Of a stretch of 64,000 nucleotides of DNA, positions 25,626 through 34,521 are shown piece by piece; position 1 is the first letter of the stretch; each line of letters starts with the position of its first letter. Under the pieces are notes generated by a model. The model saw only the letters and a program-made list of their open reading frames with translations. It was not told the DNA's origin and ran no database searches. The DNA is from Yoonia litorea. Its GTDB lineage: Bacteria > Pseudomonadota > Alphaproteobacteria > Rhodobacterales > Rhodobacteraceae. A program made the position numbers and the translations under genes. The DNA lies in the NCBI RefSeq assembly GCF_900114675.1, contig NZ_FOZM01000003.1:1-64000 (forward strand), read 5' to 3'.

Positions 25626-27158
25626 ATGATCGCGAGAATTGCCACCGCTCTGTTGTGTACTGCGGCGCCCGTTGCGTTGCTGGCGCAGGAAGTTGACCTG
25701 CGCTCCCCAGATGAGTTCATCAGCGTTTCGGGTGAAATCGTCGGATATAACGGCGTCATGCTGCGTGTTGAGACCTTAGTCGGCACGATCAGCGTTCCGG
25801 CGTCAGAAGTGATTTGCTATGGCGAGGGATGCCTTGAGGTCCTCGCGTCCAATGATTTCGGCCTCTCAGAGACCGACCTTGCCGGCGTTCAGGCGGGGGG
25901 CGATGAGGCTGACATCCAAACAGCAGCGGCAACAGGCGATCTGACAGTCGGCTTTGCGAATGCGGCAAACGCTGCGATCTATAACGCCTTGGCAGAAACC
26001 TATGCCGCCAGCGGCGAAGGTGCCGCGCTCAGCGAAGCGGCTGAAGGTGATACCGCCGACATCAATTTGGAAACTGTGGCGCTCAATGGCAGTGGCGACG
26101 TTGCCTATACTGGTCCGTCCGGCTGGTCAGGGCCAAATAGTGCGATGTCGCACCAGTTGCTCGGTGTGGACGGGTTGACGGTACAGATCGCGCAAAACGT
26201 CGGGCTGGATCAGATTTCGATCGCGGACCTTGGCCGGGTGTTTTCCGGAGAGGTCACCAATTGGTCGCAGATCGGTGGTGCTGATCTGGCCGTGCTGGGA
26301 CTTCGGTTGCCTGACACGGCACCTTTGCAACAACAGATCAATGCCCTGATCCTTGCGCCTCAAGGGCTTTCCATGGCGAACGGAATCCTCGCTATGGGCG
26401 ATGAGAGAGGCATTGCGGCATCCGTAAACCAGTTCCCGGGCAGTATCAGCATCGTGAGCTCTGACGCGGCAAACCCCGACCTAGCGGTTCCGATTGTGGG
26501 ATCCTGCGGCATTGCCGTCTCGAACACGCCATTTAACGTTCTTTCCGGCGACTATCCTCTGGTACGGCCTGTCATGGCGACTTATGCCGCTGGTCAGACA
26601 ACCGGGCCTGCGGTTGGATTGTTTGATTTCGCGGCGACGGACGCAGGACAGGCGGCAATGGCGCAGGTGGGTCTGCCTGACTTTTCAGCAGTCAAACAAG
26701 GCGGGATGGAAAAGAATGCTCGCCTCAATGGACTGTTGAATGCAACGCTTGACGATGACCAACGTGTTGCGGCTGCACAGATGTTCCAGCAGTTGCTGAG
26801 CATGGATCGGCTTTCGACCACGTTCTTCGGGGGTGCTGTGACGGGTCCGCAGGCTGCGTGGAATAGAGCCATGATGCGCGATCTACGTGATGCGGCTGCT
26901 TCTGGTGATTATGCCGGACGGGAATTGGTCTTTGTCGGTTTTGCTGAAAGCGGCGGCGAAAGCCGTGCGGCGATCGCGGCCTCTGTGCAGGCGGCCTCCG
27001 ACATGGGTGCGGCCTTCGAGGCGGCAGCGGGTTCTGCCTTGGCGGCAGGCGATGTCAATGTCGCCACACTTGGGTTCGGCAATATTGCTTTGACCAGCTG
27101 CATTGATGGCCCTGACGACGCTGCACCCGCGACCCGGGTCGAGGTCTGGCTGCGCTAA
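25626..27158 (+). CDS. PstS-like substrate-binding protein fused to an OmpA-like domain
   Basis: A protein of 510 residues with a signal peptide cut after LLA at residue 20. Residues 25-75 form a small beta domain with a Cys pair in VICYGEGC. From about 95 to 350 it resembles phosphate-type binding proteins, seen in LGRVFSGEVTNWSQIGG. The last 110 residues look like a worn OmpA/MotB domain (GRELVFVGFAESGGES). A binding protein tethered to peptidoglycan is the simplest reading. No pst transporter genes are next to it. The OmpA part has lost several usual residues, so binding to the wall is not certain. Confidence 0.72.
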   Translation: MIARIATALLCTAAPVALLAQEVDLRSPDEFISVSGEIVGYNGVMLRVETLVGTISVPASEVICYGEGCLEVLASNDFGLSETDLAGVQAGGDEADIQTAAATGDLTVGFANAANAAIYNALAETYAASGEGAALSEAAEGDTADINLETVALNGSGDVAYTGPSGWSGPNSAMSHQLLGVDGLTVQIAQNVGLDQISIADLGRVFSGEVTNWSQIGGADLAVLGLRLPDTAPLQQQINALILAPQGLSMANGILAMGDERGIAASVNQFPGSISIVSSDAANPDLAVPIVGSCGIAVSNTPFNVLSGDYPLVRPVMATYAAGQTTGPAVGLFDFAATDAGQAAMAQVGLPDFSAVKQGGMEKNARLNGLLNATLDDDQRVAAAQMFQQLLSMDRLSTTFFGGAVTGPQAAWNRAMMRDLRDAAASGDYAGRELVFVGFAESGGESRAAIAASVQAASDMGAAFEAAAGSALAAGDVNVATLGFGNIALTSCIDGPDDAAPATRVEVWLR

Positions 27159-27178
27159 AGACACCAATTGAAGAATGA

Positions 27179-27213
27179 TCATGGCATCGCGGGAACCTGC
27201 GGTGCCATTTTTG
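27179..27213 (+). terminator. Terminator after the PstS-like/OmpA-like gene
   Basis: ATGGCATCGCGGG pairs with CCTGCGGTGCCAT, 13 bases with two G-T pairs, followed by TTTTT. It lies 20 bases after the stop. Confidence 0.75.
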
Positions 27214-27334
27214 GTTATTTGCTTGCAGGTTATCGCCTATCAAGTGGCCTGATATCGCTTAGCTCAGCGCGAAATGCTGTTGTTCTTCTTGTCTGCGGGG
27301 TGCAAATCCCCGCTCGAATAAATAGGTAAGACGC

Positions 27335-27940
27335 ATGACCAAACGCATCCTCTATGTTTTCGTCGCAATCGCACTTGCAGTCTATGCAGGTGCTGCTTCG
27401 GCACAGCAGCTTTCGCTGAACCAAATCTCCACCTACCTTAACGGCCTGCAAACAGCGCAGGGTGGTTTCACCCAGATCAACGCTGATGGCACGCTGTCGA
27501 CAGGGCAGATCTATATCAAGCGGCCCGGGCGGATCAGGTTCGAATACAACGCTCCCGATGACACGATGGTTCTTGCCGGGGGCGGGCAGCTTGCCGTCTT
27601 TGATCCGCGCTCCAACACCGGACCAGAGCGCTACCCTTTGCGCAGCACACCTCTGAGCATCATCTTACGTGAAAATGTCAATCTGGGTGCCGAGAACATG
27701 GTGACCAACGTTTCGTTCGATGGAACCAGCACGACAGTCACCGCGCAGGATCCCGAAAATCCGCAATACGGAAATATCCAGTTGGTCTTTACAGCAAACC
27801 CGATTGAGCTGCGCCAATGGATTGTCACTGATGATCTGGGGACCCAGACAACTGTGATCCTGAACGATCTGGTGGCAGGCGCGGCTATCCGCGATGTGCT
27901 TTTCAATATTCAGGCCGAGATGCGTCGTCGCGGCAATTGA
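27335..27940 (+). CDS. lolA: Outer-membrane lipoprotein carrier protein LolA
   Basis: A periplasmic chaperone of 201 residues that ferries lipoproteins from LolCDE to the outer membrane. The signal peptide ends at ASA, residue 23. LolA features are the FTQINADG start of the barrel, GQIYIKRPGRIRFEYNAP, and DDTMVLAGGGQLAVFD. Arg in RIRFEY matches the conserved lipid-cavity arginine. It is a single-gene unit with its own terminator. Confidence 0.88.
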   Translation: MTKRILYVFVAIALAVYAGAASAQQLSLNQISTYLNGLQTAQGGFTQINADGTLSTGQIYIKRPGRIRFEYNAPDDTMVLAGGGQLAVFDPRSNTGPERYPLRSTPLSIILRENVNLGAENMVTNVSFDGTSTTVTAQDPENPQYGNIQLVFTANPIELRQWIVTDDLGTQTTVILNDLVAGAAIRDVLFNIQAEMRRRGN

Positions 27941-27954
27941 TGCCTTGAAAGACA

Positions 27955-27980
27955 AAGGCGGCCGCGTGGCCGCCTTTTCT
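27955..27980 (+). terminator. Terminator after lolA
   Basis: AAGGCGGCC and GGCCGCCTT form a perfect 9-base stem around GCGT, and the right arm runs into a TTTTCTTT tract. It fills the gap between convergent genes and could work weakly in the other direction. Confidence 0.88.
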
Positions 27981-28571
27981 TTAAATCTTGCGACAGGCCC
28001 GAAGCTGTTGGTCATACATCAGCGCGCGGGCTTCGACTTCGCCTGAAATCCGGACCAGCCAGCTTTTTGACCGCCACGTTCCGCGCAGGAAACCGGTGCG
28101 CCCGTCGTGGTAGGCAAGATACTGGTTGCGGGTGTCGGTGATCGGAACGCCCGTCTCTTCGACCGTTTGCTCCATATACCATCCCATGAAGTCGGTCGCG
28201 TCATAGATGTCATCGCGCCGCGCGCCACGTCCGCCTTCAAGTTGCTGGTATTCTTCCCATGTACCGTCCAGCGCCTGGCTATAGCCGAAGGCTGACGACT
28301 GTCTGCCTACGGGAATAACGCCAAGGGCGTAGCGGTGCGGGGTGCGGTTATCCCCGATGAATTTACTTTCCTGATAGATAATCGCCATCATGGATGGGAT
28401 CGGGACGCCGTATTTCCGCTCTGCTGCGCGGAAGGCGCGAAGGTATGTCGGGCGCTCGGACAGGATGCTGCACGCGTCATCAAGATTGCGCGGCGCCGAG
28501 TTATACCCGGTTCCGCCGCTGCAACTTGCCAGCAGCAACAAACATGCCATTGCGCGAAAGAAACTGCTCAT
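27981..28571 (-). CDS. Lytic-transglycosylase-like lipoprotein
   Basis: A protein of 196 residues with a lipobox LLASC (acyl Cys near residue 17). The SLT-type core shows AIIYQESKF with the catalytic Glu, SSAFGYSQALDGTWEEY and the later NQYLAYHDGRTGF. It would cut glycan strands of peptidoglycan at the cell envelope. GAGAGGCAG precedes the ATG. Its end faces lolA across a shared terminator region. Confidence 0.85.
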   Translation of the reverse strand: MSSFFRAMACLLLLASCSGGTGYNSAPRNLDDACSILSERPTYLRAFRAAERKYGVPIPSMMAIIYQESKFIGDNRTPHRYALGVIPVGRQSSAFGYSQALDGTWEEYQQLEGGRGARRDDIYDATDFMGWYMEQTVEETGVPITDTRNQYLAYHDGRTGFLRGTWRSKSWLVRISGEVEARALMYDQQLRACRKI

Positions 28572-28645
28572 CTGCCTCTCGCTTTCTTTGTTTTTTCTTA
28601 TGATAGCGCGAGATTGGCCGTCTGGGAATGCCCTTGAAGGGGTGA

Positions 28646-29527
28646 TCAGATCACAAATGCAAGGATAAGCGGCAGCGCGATCACCGAAAGCAGGGTCGAC
28701 GCAACCACCAGACCAGCCACAGGTTGGGCGTCTGCGCCGTATTTTTCTGCGATGAGATAAGAGGTCACGGCAACAGGTGTGGCAACTTGCACAATCAAGA
28801 CACCAGCCGCGATCGGATCAAGCCCGAAGGCGACCGCAGCGGCCCAGCCTGCCGCGCCACAGATCACCAACTTGACCACGGAAAGCAGGACCGCTTGCGT
28901 CATTGCGGCGGTTTCCAGACGGGCGACAGCGACGCCAAGTGTGATCAGCATCATGGGAATCGCCATCTGCCCCACAAGTTCAAGCGCATTGGTCAGAAAC
29001 TCTGGCGTTTCCCAACCCTGCCACAAAAACAGGGCCCCAAGCAGTGTGGCTGCGACCAAAGGTTCCGAAATGACTTTCTTGAATGAACCCGCCCCGGCGA
29101 CCATCCAGATACCAACCGTAAAAGACAGGATCGCCATAACTGCGAAAACAACTACCGCATAGCCAAGGCCCACCTCCCCGAACGCAAACAGTGCCAATGG
29201 CAGCCCCAGGTTACCTGTGTTGCCGAAAATCAGCGGGGCGAGGTATGTCCTGCTGTCCAGTCCGACAAGGCGCACGACAAGAAAAGTTGCAAGCATGACA
29301 ATGGCATAGGCGACAAATGATGCCAGCGAGAGCGCCGCAAGTGCCTCAGGCGCGATTTCCGTCTGCATCAGCGCCACAAAGATCAGACAAGGCACGGCGA
29401 GCGTCATTGCCATGCGCGTGACAAACTGGACGCGGTACTCAAACCCCAGCTTGACCCAGAAAAAACCCACAGCAGCAAGCAGGAACACAGGAGCCGTGAT
29501 GTTCAGGACTGTCAGAGCCAGGTTCAC
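28646..29527 (-). CDS. AEC-family transporter
   Basis: An inner-membrane carrier of 293 residues with about ten hydrophobic segments. The AEC (auxin efflux carrier) pattern is seen in IFGNTGNLGLPLALFAFG and PMMLITLGVAVARLE, and a late QVATPVAVTSYLIAEKYG. Bacterial members move malonate, malate or other acids. The substrate here is unknown. The start is GTG with AAAGGAAA before it. It is divergent from hspQ. Confidence 0.85.
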   Translation of the reverse strand: MNLALTVLNITAPVFLLAAVGFFWVKLGFEYRVQFVTRMAMTLAVPCLIFVALMQTEIAPEALAALSLASFVAYAIVMLATFLVVRLVGLDSRTYLAPLIFGNTGNLGLPLALFAFGEVGLGYAVVVFAVMAILSFTVGIWMVAGAGSFKKVISEPLVAATLLGALFLWQGWETPEFLTNALELVGQMAIPMMLITLGVAVARLETAAMTQAVLLSVVKLVICGAAGWAAAVAFGLDPIAAGVLIVQVATPVAVTSYLIAEKYGADAQPVAGLVVASTLLSVIALPLILAFVI

Positions 29528-29607
29528 AGACTGTTTCCTTTAATTCGGCCACGCAGACATAGACTTTGCACGTGCAGCAGACATATATAGAGGCATAGGC
29601 GAAAGAA

Positions 29608-29934
29608 ATGCTGAAAACACGCGCGAAATATCACCTTGGCCAAGTCGTCCGGCATCGAAAGCACCCCTTCCGGGGTGTGATCTTTGACGTAGACGCCATG
29701 TTTGCCAATACTGACGAGTGGTATAACGCCATCCCTGAGGATAGCCGTCCCAGCAAGGACCAGCCGTTCTACCATCTTTTGGCAGAGAATGAGCAGAGCT
29801 TTTACGTCGCCTACGTCTCAGAACAGAATCTGGTTGCGGACTATTCTGGCGAGCCGGTTGACCATCCTGACGTCGATGACCTCTTCGGTCCTTTCGAGGA
29901 TGGCCACTATCCGTTGCAGGTGCAGTTGAACTAA
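29608..29934 (+). CDS. hspQ: Heat shock protein HspQ
   Basis: An HspQ/YccV family protein of 108 residues. The conserved core reads KYHLGQVVRHRKHPFRGVIF, then PEDSRPSKDQPFYHLL and FYVAYVSEQNLV. In E. coli HspQ tunes Lon protease and also binds hemimethylated DNA. Its TAA shares CTAA with the stop of the convergent hydrolase gene, a 4-base overlap. Confidence 0.92.
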   Translation: MLKTRAKYHLGQVVRHRKHPFRGVIFDVDAMFANTDEWYNAIPEDSRPSKDQPFYHLLAENEQSFYVAYVSEQNLVADYSGEPVDHPDVDDLFGPFEDGHYPLQVQLN

Positions 29935-30770
29935 CCCGCGAACGCCTCGACCTCGTGGCGCATCTCGCCGAGGTCCTCTATTTTCGCTGTGACCACATCA
30001 CCAGCCTTGAGATATCGCTGCGGGGACTTTCCGCTACCCACGCCAGGGGGTGTGCCTGTCAGGAAAAGATCGCCTGGATGTAGCGTGATAAAACGGCTGA
30101 CATGTGCGATGATTTGCGGGACGTTGAAAATCATCGTGGCGGTTGAGCCGTTCTGCATCGTCTCGCCATTTACCTCCAGCGACATCTTGAGGTTCTGAGG
30201 ATCGCTGATTGCGTCTTTCGTGACGAAATAGGGTCCAACGGGTGCGAAACTGTCCGCTGACTTACCCTTCACCCACTGGCCGCCCAGCTCCATCTGATAG
30301 TGCCGCTCTGACACGTCATTGGCCATGAAATATCCGGCCACGTGGTCGAGCGCCTTGTCTTCGCTGACGTGATGCGCGCGGCTGCCAATGAGAACGCCAA
30401 GCTCGAGTTCCCAATCTGTTTTCTCTGACCCTTTTGGCAGAACAATCGGGTCGGTGGCCCCTGTCGCCTCGCATGCCTTCACAAACAGAATGGGATGTTC
30501 CGGGATGGCCATGCCCATTTCTTTGGCGTGGTCGTAGTAGTTCAGACCTATGCAGAAGATACGCCTGACGTCCGCCAGGAATGGTGCCGCTGTCCCTGTG
30601 ATCTCTGGCAATCCTGAAATGTCGATTTGCGCCAATTCGGCGAGCTTATCGGGGGCGATGACCGTCGTAGAAATGTCGGCGATGTGGGAAGAAAGGTCAC
30701 GCAATGCGCCGTTCATATCGTAGGCGACGGGTTTGATGCCATCGGGTGTTTTGACGCGGCCCAGTCTCAT
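29931..30770 (-). CDS. Fumarylacetoacetate hydrolase family protein
   Basis: A FAH-superfamily hydrolase or decarboxylase of 279 residues. The metal site is readable as CIGLNYYDHAKEMG, then DWELELGVLIG with the Glu ligands, and GYFMANDVSER. The C-terminal FLTGTPPGVGSGKSP is typical of 2-keto-acid or ureidoglycolate-lyase-like members. The ATG at 30770 follows GGAGGATCG. A longer frame to 30851 is not supported. The substrate is not predictable. It is divergent from yaaA. Confidence 0.88.
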   Translation of the reverse strand: MRLGRVKTPDGIKPVAYDMNGALRDLSSHIADISTTVIAPDKLAELAQIDISGLPEITGTAAPFLADVRRIFCIGLNYYDHAKEMGMAIPEHPILFVKACEATGATDPIVLPKGSEKTDWELELGVLIGSRAHHVSEDKALDHVAGYFMANDVSERHYQMELGGQWVKGKSADSFAPVGPYFVTKDAISDPQNLKMSLEVNGETMQNGSTATMIFNVPQIIAHVSRFITLHPGDLFLTGTPPGVGSGKSPQRYLKAGDVVTAKIEDLGEMRHEVEAFAG

Positions 30771-30886
30771 GTCGATCCTCCTCCGAATTTCAGAAAGACA
30801 TAGGCCGCTCATCAGCGCTTGGCCAGAGGGCTGGTCAAGCAGGAGTGGCATGTTACATCTGCCTCAAAGACCAAAAGGACCTTTCG

Positions 30887-31657
30887 ATGCTTGTTGTCGT
30901 TTCACCCGCCAAATCACTTGATATGAGCCCCGTAGAGACGTCTGCGACCCAGCCCGAGTTTCAGGAAGATGCTGTGCGACTTTCCAAGACGGCACGCAAT
31001 CTGACGCTCAAGCAACTCAAAGGGTTGATGGATATCTCTGATGATCTGGCAAAGCTGAACCGTGATCGCTTCAGGGCCTTTGCCGCTGAGCCGGACGAGA
31101 GCGCAACCAAACCTGCCGCGCTGGCTTTCAATGGAGACACCTACCACGGGCTAGAGGCCAAGACACTGTCGGATGATGATCTGCGATGGGCGCAGGATCA
31201 TCTGCGTATTCTGTCGGGGCTATATGGTCTGTTACGTCCTCTCGATGCGATCCAGCCCTATCGCCTCGAGATGGGTAGCAAACTCAAGACACGGCGTGGC
31301 AAGTCGCTCTATGACTACTGGGGTGATACGATTGCCAAAGCGCTCAATGCGCAAGCTGCCGAAGTGGGCACTGACACCCTGATCAATTGCGCAAGCCAGG
31401 AGTACTTCGGCGCTGCTGCGGCAAAGGCGCTCAAGCTTCGCGTGGTGACGCCACAGTTCATGGAAGTCAAAGACGGCAAGCCGCGCATCGTCAGCTTCTT
31501 TGCAAAGCGTGCCCGCGGTGCAATGGCGCGGTTCGTGATCGAAAACCGCGTAACGCATGCGGATGGAATCAAAGACTTCGCAAGTGGCGGCTACGCCTAT
31601 GATCCTGACCTGTCGGACGGCGATAAATGGGTCTTCCTTCGCGATTACCCGCAGTAG
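30887..31657 (+). CDS. yaaA: Peroxide stress protein YaaA
   Basis: A YaaA/DUF328 protein of 256 residues. It starts MLVVVSPAKSLDM, has FNGDTYHGLEA and LRILSGLYGLLRPLD, and ends GYAYDPDLSDGDKWVF. In E. coli YaaA lowers free iron during peroxide stress. The ATG at 30887 has AAAAGGAC before it. The aspartate dehydrogenase gene starts 5 bases after its stop. Confidence 0.93.
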   Translation: MLVVVSPAKSLDMSPVETSATQPEFQEDAVRLSKTARNLTLKQLKGLMDISDDLAKLNRDRFRAFAAEPDESATKPAALAFNGDTYHGLEAKTLSDDDLRWAQDHLRILSGLYGLLRPLDAIQPYRLEMGSKLKTRRGKSLYDYWGDTIAKALNAQAAEVGTDTLINCASQEYFGAAAAKALKLRVVTPQFMEVKDGKPRIVSFFAKRARGAMARFVIENRVTHADGIKDFASGGYAYDPDLSDGDKWVFLRDYPQ

Positions 31658-31661
31658 CCAG

Positions 31662-32438
31662 ATGAAAGTCGCGATCATAGGGCAGGGTGCTATCGGATCG
31701 TTCGTCCGCGGCAAGCTTGCGCAGCTTGATATTACCGAAGTCGGGCAGATTGTTCGCTCTGGCAAGGACGATGCAAACGCCGTCCCGCCGATGGTGTCAG
31801 AACTCGCAGCATTGCCGGAGAAACCGGACCTCGTGATCGACTGTGGCGGGCATACCGCCCTCGCTGAGTTCGGACCTTTGGCCCTTGAGGCAGGCTTTGA
31901 CGTGCTCACTGTTTCTTTGGGGGCACTGGCTGATACCGATCTGGAGGCGCGCCTTGCCGTCGCTGCAAAAGCAGGGAATGCGCGGCTGCATCTGGCAAGC
32001 GGCGCGATTGGTGCGCTCGATGCCTTGCGAAGTGCGGTTTCAGGCGATCTGGACGCTGTGGTTTACACAGGTCGCAAGCCACCCCAAGGCTGGGTTGGAT
32101 CACCTGCCGAAACTGTCCTGAAACTTGACACCCTGACCGAAGCGACTGTGCATTTTGAAGGCACCGCGCGTGAAGCTGCGCTCAGATATCCCAAGAATGC
32201 CAATGTTGCCGCAGCCGTGGCCCTGTCGGGGATCGGTTTCGACAGGACACGCGTCAAACTGATTGCCGACCCTCACGTTGACAAGAATGTCCACCAGATC
32301 AGTGCTCAGGGCGAATTTGGATCACTGACATTCGAAATCTCAGGCGCTGGCTTGCCTGAAAACCCAAAAAGCTCAGCCCTCGCTGCGATGAGCGTTGTCG
32401 CAGCTCTCAGGGAAATGCAGAAAGCTGTGGGTTTCTAA
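31662..32438 (+). CDS. nadX: Aspartate dehydrogenase
   Basis: An NAD(P)-dependent L-aspartate dehydrogenase of 258 residues, which makes iminoaspartate for NAD synthesis or oxidises aspartate. The Rossmann motif is MKVAIIGQGAIGSF at the start. LHLASGAIGALDALR and the catalytic block YPKNANVAAAVALSG are typical. It follows yaaA in the same unit. The chosen ATG at 31662 gives the family start. No other NAD synthesis gene lies next to it. Confidence 0.88.
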   Translation: MKVAIIGQGAIGSFVRGKLAQLDITEVGQIVRSGKDDANAVPPMVSELAALPEKPDLVIDCGGHTALAEFGPLALEAGFDVLTVSLGALADTDLEARLAVAAKAGNARLHLASGAIGALDALRSAVSGDLDAVVYTGRKPPQGWVGSPAETVLKLDTLTEATVHFEGTAREAALRYPKNANVAAAVALSGIGFDRTRVKLIADPHVDKNVHQISAQGEFGSLTFEISGAGLPENPKSSALAAMSVVAALREMQKAVGF

Positions 32439-32728
32439 AAATCCGCCGCCATCCGCAATTCGCGCAATGGGCGGACAGCTTTGATGGAGGCTTCATAAAG
32501 CGGGTGCGCCTTGTAGGCCGCGAGATCCTCTTCGCTGTCGAATTCGGCATAGACCACAACATCGACTTCGGACGACAAAGCATCCTGCTGGCGGTTCTGA
32601 CGAACCTCAAAAACGCGTGCGTGCGGGATATCTGCCAGAATTTCCAGACCTTCGACAATGCGGATCGTATCAGCCTTGTCTTTTGCACTGAAAAAGACGA
32701 CGTGGCGCAGGGCAGGGCGGGCGGTCAA
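32435..32728 (-). CDS. Dabb (stress-responsive A/B barrel) family protein
   Basis: A small protein of 97 residues with the Dabb pattern: LRHVVFFSAKD at the start, DVVVYAEFDSEEDLAAYKAH and the final HPLYEASIK. Such ferredoxin-like barrels are dimers of unknown role, often near stress or degradation genes. The start appears to be TTG at 32728, with TTGAGGTAA about ten bases before it. Its TAG shares CTAA with the nadX stop. Confidence 0.82.
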   Translation of the reverse strand: MTARPALRHVVFFSAKDKADTIRIVEGLEILADIPHARVFEVRQNRQQDALSSEVDVVVYAEFDSEEDLAAYKAHPLYEASIKAVRPLRELRMAADF

Positions 32729-32802
32729 AGCGGTTTACCTCAAGAAGCGAAGCGATGTTGTCCTGTCATACAGCCTGACCCCACCGCCGCAAGCCTAGCG
32801 CG

Positions 32803-33978
32803 TCAAAGTCGCTCAATCGCCAGCGCAATACCTTGACCGCCACCAATGCACATTGTGATCAAACCACGCTTGCCGCCGATCCGCTCAAGTTCATACATCG
32901 CTTTGACGGTGATGATCGACCCGGTTGCACCAACTGGATGACCCAATGCGATCGCGCCGCCGTTGGGATTGACGCGGGCCGGGTCAAACCCGAGTTCCTT
33001 GCTGACCGCGAGGGCTTGCGAGGCAAATGCCTCATTGCTTTCGATCACATCGAAATCGTCCACTGTGAGCTTGAGTTTGACAAGAAGGTTGGCCACTGCA
33101 GGCACCGGACCGATACCCATAACCTCTGGACGCACACCAGCGTGTGAATAGCCGAGGATGCGAAACTTTGGCGCAAGCCCCGCAGCCTCTGCCGCATCGG
33201 CGCGCGCCAGAACGATTGCTGCCGCACCGTCGTTCAAACCAGACGCATTGCCCGCGGTGACTGATCCATCCTTTTGAAAGACCGGACGCAAAGCGCCCAA
33301 AGCGTCCATCGTTGTGGCTTTCGGATGTTCGTCGCGCACAAAATCGACAAGCTCGCGTTTGCGTTTGATCTGAACCGGCGCAATTTGGCTGTCGAAGTGA
33401 CCAGCGGCGATTGCTGCAGCAGCGCGTTCCTGACTTTGCAGGGCAAATGCATCCTGTTCTTCACGTGTAATGGTGTGCTCAGCGGCCACGTTTTCTGCGG
33501 TGACCCCCATGTGACCAGTGCCAAACGGACAGTTCAGCGCGCCAAGCATCATGTCCAGCGTTCGGATATCGCCCATCTTGGCGCCCCAGCGCTGGTCGGG
33601 GATGATGAATGGAGAACGGCTCATATTCTCGGCGCCGCCCGCAAGTCCAAATTCGGCGTCACCCAGCATCAAAGACTGCGTGACAGACACAATGGACTGC
33701 ACGCCGGAACCACAAAGGCGATTGACGTTCATGGCGGGCGTGGTTTCGGGGATGCCAGCATTCATTGCGGCAACCCGTGACAGATACATGTCTTTTGGCT
33801 CCGTGTTGATCACATGACCGAAGGCCACATGCCCGATCTGGTCACCTTCGACACCTGCGCGCTCCATAGCAGCCTTTGCTGCGACGCTGCCCAGTTCGAT
33901 CGGTGTGGTGCCTGCCAAAGCTCCACCGAATGTTCCGATTGCGGTACGTGCACCACCGAGAATGACGATATCTGTCAT
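32803..33978 (-). CDS. Acetyl-CoA acetyltransferase (thiolase)
   Basis: A biosynthetic-type thiolase of 391 residues that joins or splits acetyl-CoA units. The nucleophile is Cys in NRLCGSGVQSI near residue 89. The catalytic His is in GHPVGATG and the second Cys in CIGGGQG. GGAGG stands before the ATG at 33978. The frame stays open upstream to 34941, but this extension runs against two real genes on the other strand and is not coding. It is divergent from the VOC gene. No phaB or related gene is adjacent. Confidence 0.9.
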   Translation of the reverse strand: MTDIVILGGARTAIGTFGGALAGTTPIELGSVAAKAAMERAGVEGDQIGHVAFGHVINTEPKDMYLSRVAAMNAGIPETTPAMNVNRLCGSGVQSIVSVTQSLMLGDAEFGLAGGAENMSRSPFIIPDQRWGAKMGDIRTLDMMLGALNCPFGTGHMGVTAENVAAEHTITREEQDAFALQSQERAAAAIAAGHFDSQIAPVQIKRKRELVDFVRDEHPKATTMDALGALRPVFQKDGSVTAGNASGLNDGAAAIVLARADAAEAAGLAPKFRILGYSHAGVRPEVMGIGPVPAVANLLVKLKLTVDDFDVIESNEAFASQALAVSKELGFDPARVNPNGGAIALGHPVGATGSIITVKAMYELERIGGKRGLITMCIGGGQGIALAIERL

Positions 33979-34065
33979 GACGAAGCCTCCAAAACTGATT
34001 TGCGCAGAGTTTGACAAGCCTTCGCGCCGGAGGCCAGCAGAACGTGGCGGCAGAGCATTTTCATT

Positions 34066-34085
34066 TGGTATGCAATTGTATACTA
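34066..34085. promoter_or_regulatory. Tandem GntR-like half-operators between thiolase and VOC genes
   Basis: TGGTATGCAA and TTGTATACTA lie back to back. The second matches the FCD-class GntR consensus TNGTnnACNA, and the first differs by one key base. They sit in the divergent promoter gap. No GntR gene is in the window, so this is a suggestion only. Confidence 0.3.
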
Positions 34086-34104
34086 CGTATCGGAGAGGTG
34101 TTGA

Positions 34105-34467
34105 ATGATGATTGTTGGTCTTGACCATATTCAAATGGCTTTGCCTGCCGGTGCCGAAGAGGTGATGCGCAAATTCTATTGCGAAAGTCTTGGAATGCGC
34201 GAAGTGGCAAAGCCCGAACCGCTCAGGGGGCGCGGTGGTTTCTGGGCGGTTGCGGGGACTGCTCAGGTCCATTTTGGTGTCGATCCGGACTTTCACCCCG
34301 CAAAGAAGGCACACCCTGCGTTTATTATCGACGATCTGAACGCCTTGGCGGAACGTCTCAAGGTGCATGGGCATCCGGTGACGTGGGACACGAGCCTTCC
34401 GACGGTGACGCGCTGTTTCACGGCTGATCCAGTGGGCAATCGCATTGAATTGATTGCCGCAACATAG
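34105..34467 (+). CDS. VOC-family (glyoxalase-like) protein
   Basis: A protein of 120 residues with one vicinal-oxygen-chelate domain: VGLDHIQMALP near the start with the first His ligand, then VHFGVDPDF, and ADPVGNRIELI at the end with the Glu ligand. Members isomerise or open small substrates, or give drug tolerance. The substrate is unknown. GGAGAGG is 6 bases before the ATG at 34105. A second ATG follows directly. Confidence 0.85.
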   Translation: MMIVGLDHIQMALPAGAEEVMRKFYCESLGMREVAKPEPLRGRGGFWAVAGTAQVHFGVDPDFHPAKKAHPAFIIDDLNALAERLKVHGHPVTWDTSLPTVTRCFTADPVGNRIELIAAT

Positions 34468-34521
34468 ACAACCGGCGTTTCCTTTCGCGGCCAATGCCTT
34501 ACCTCTAGGCGCAAAGGAAAC

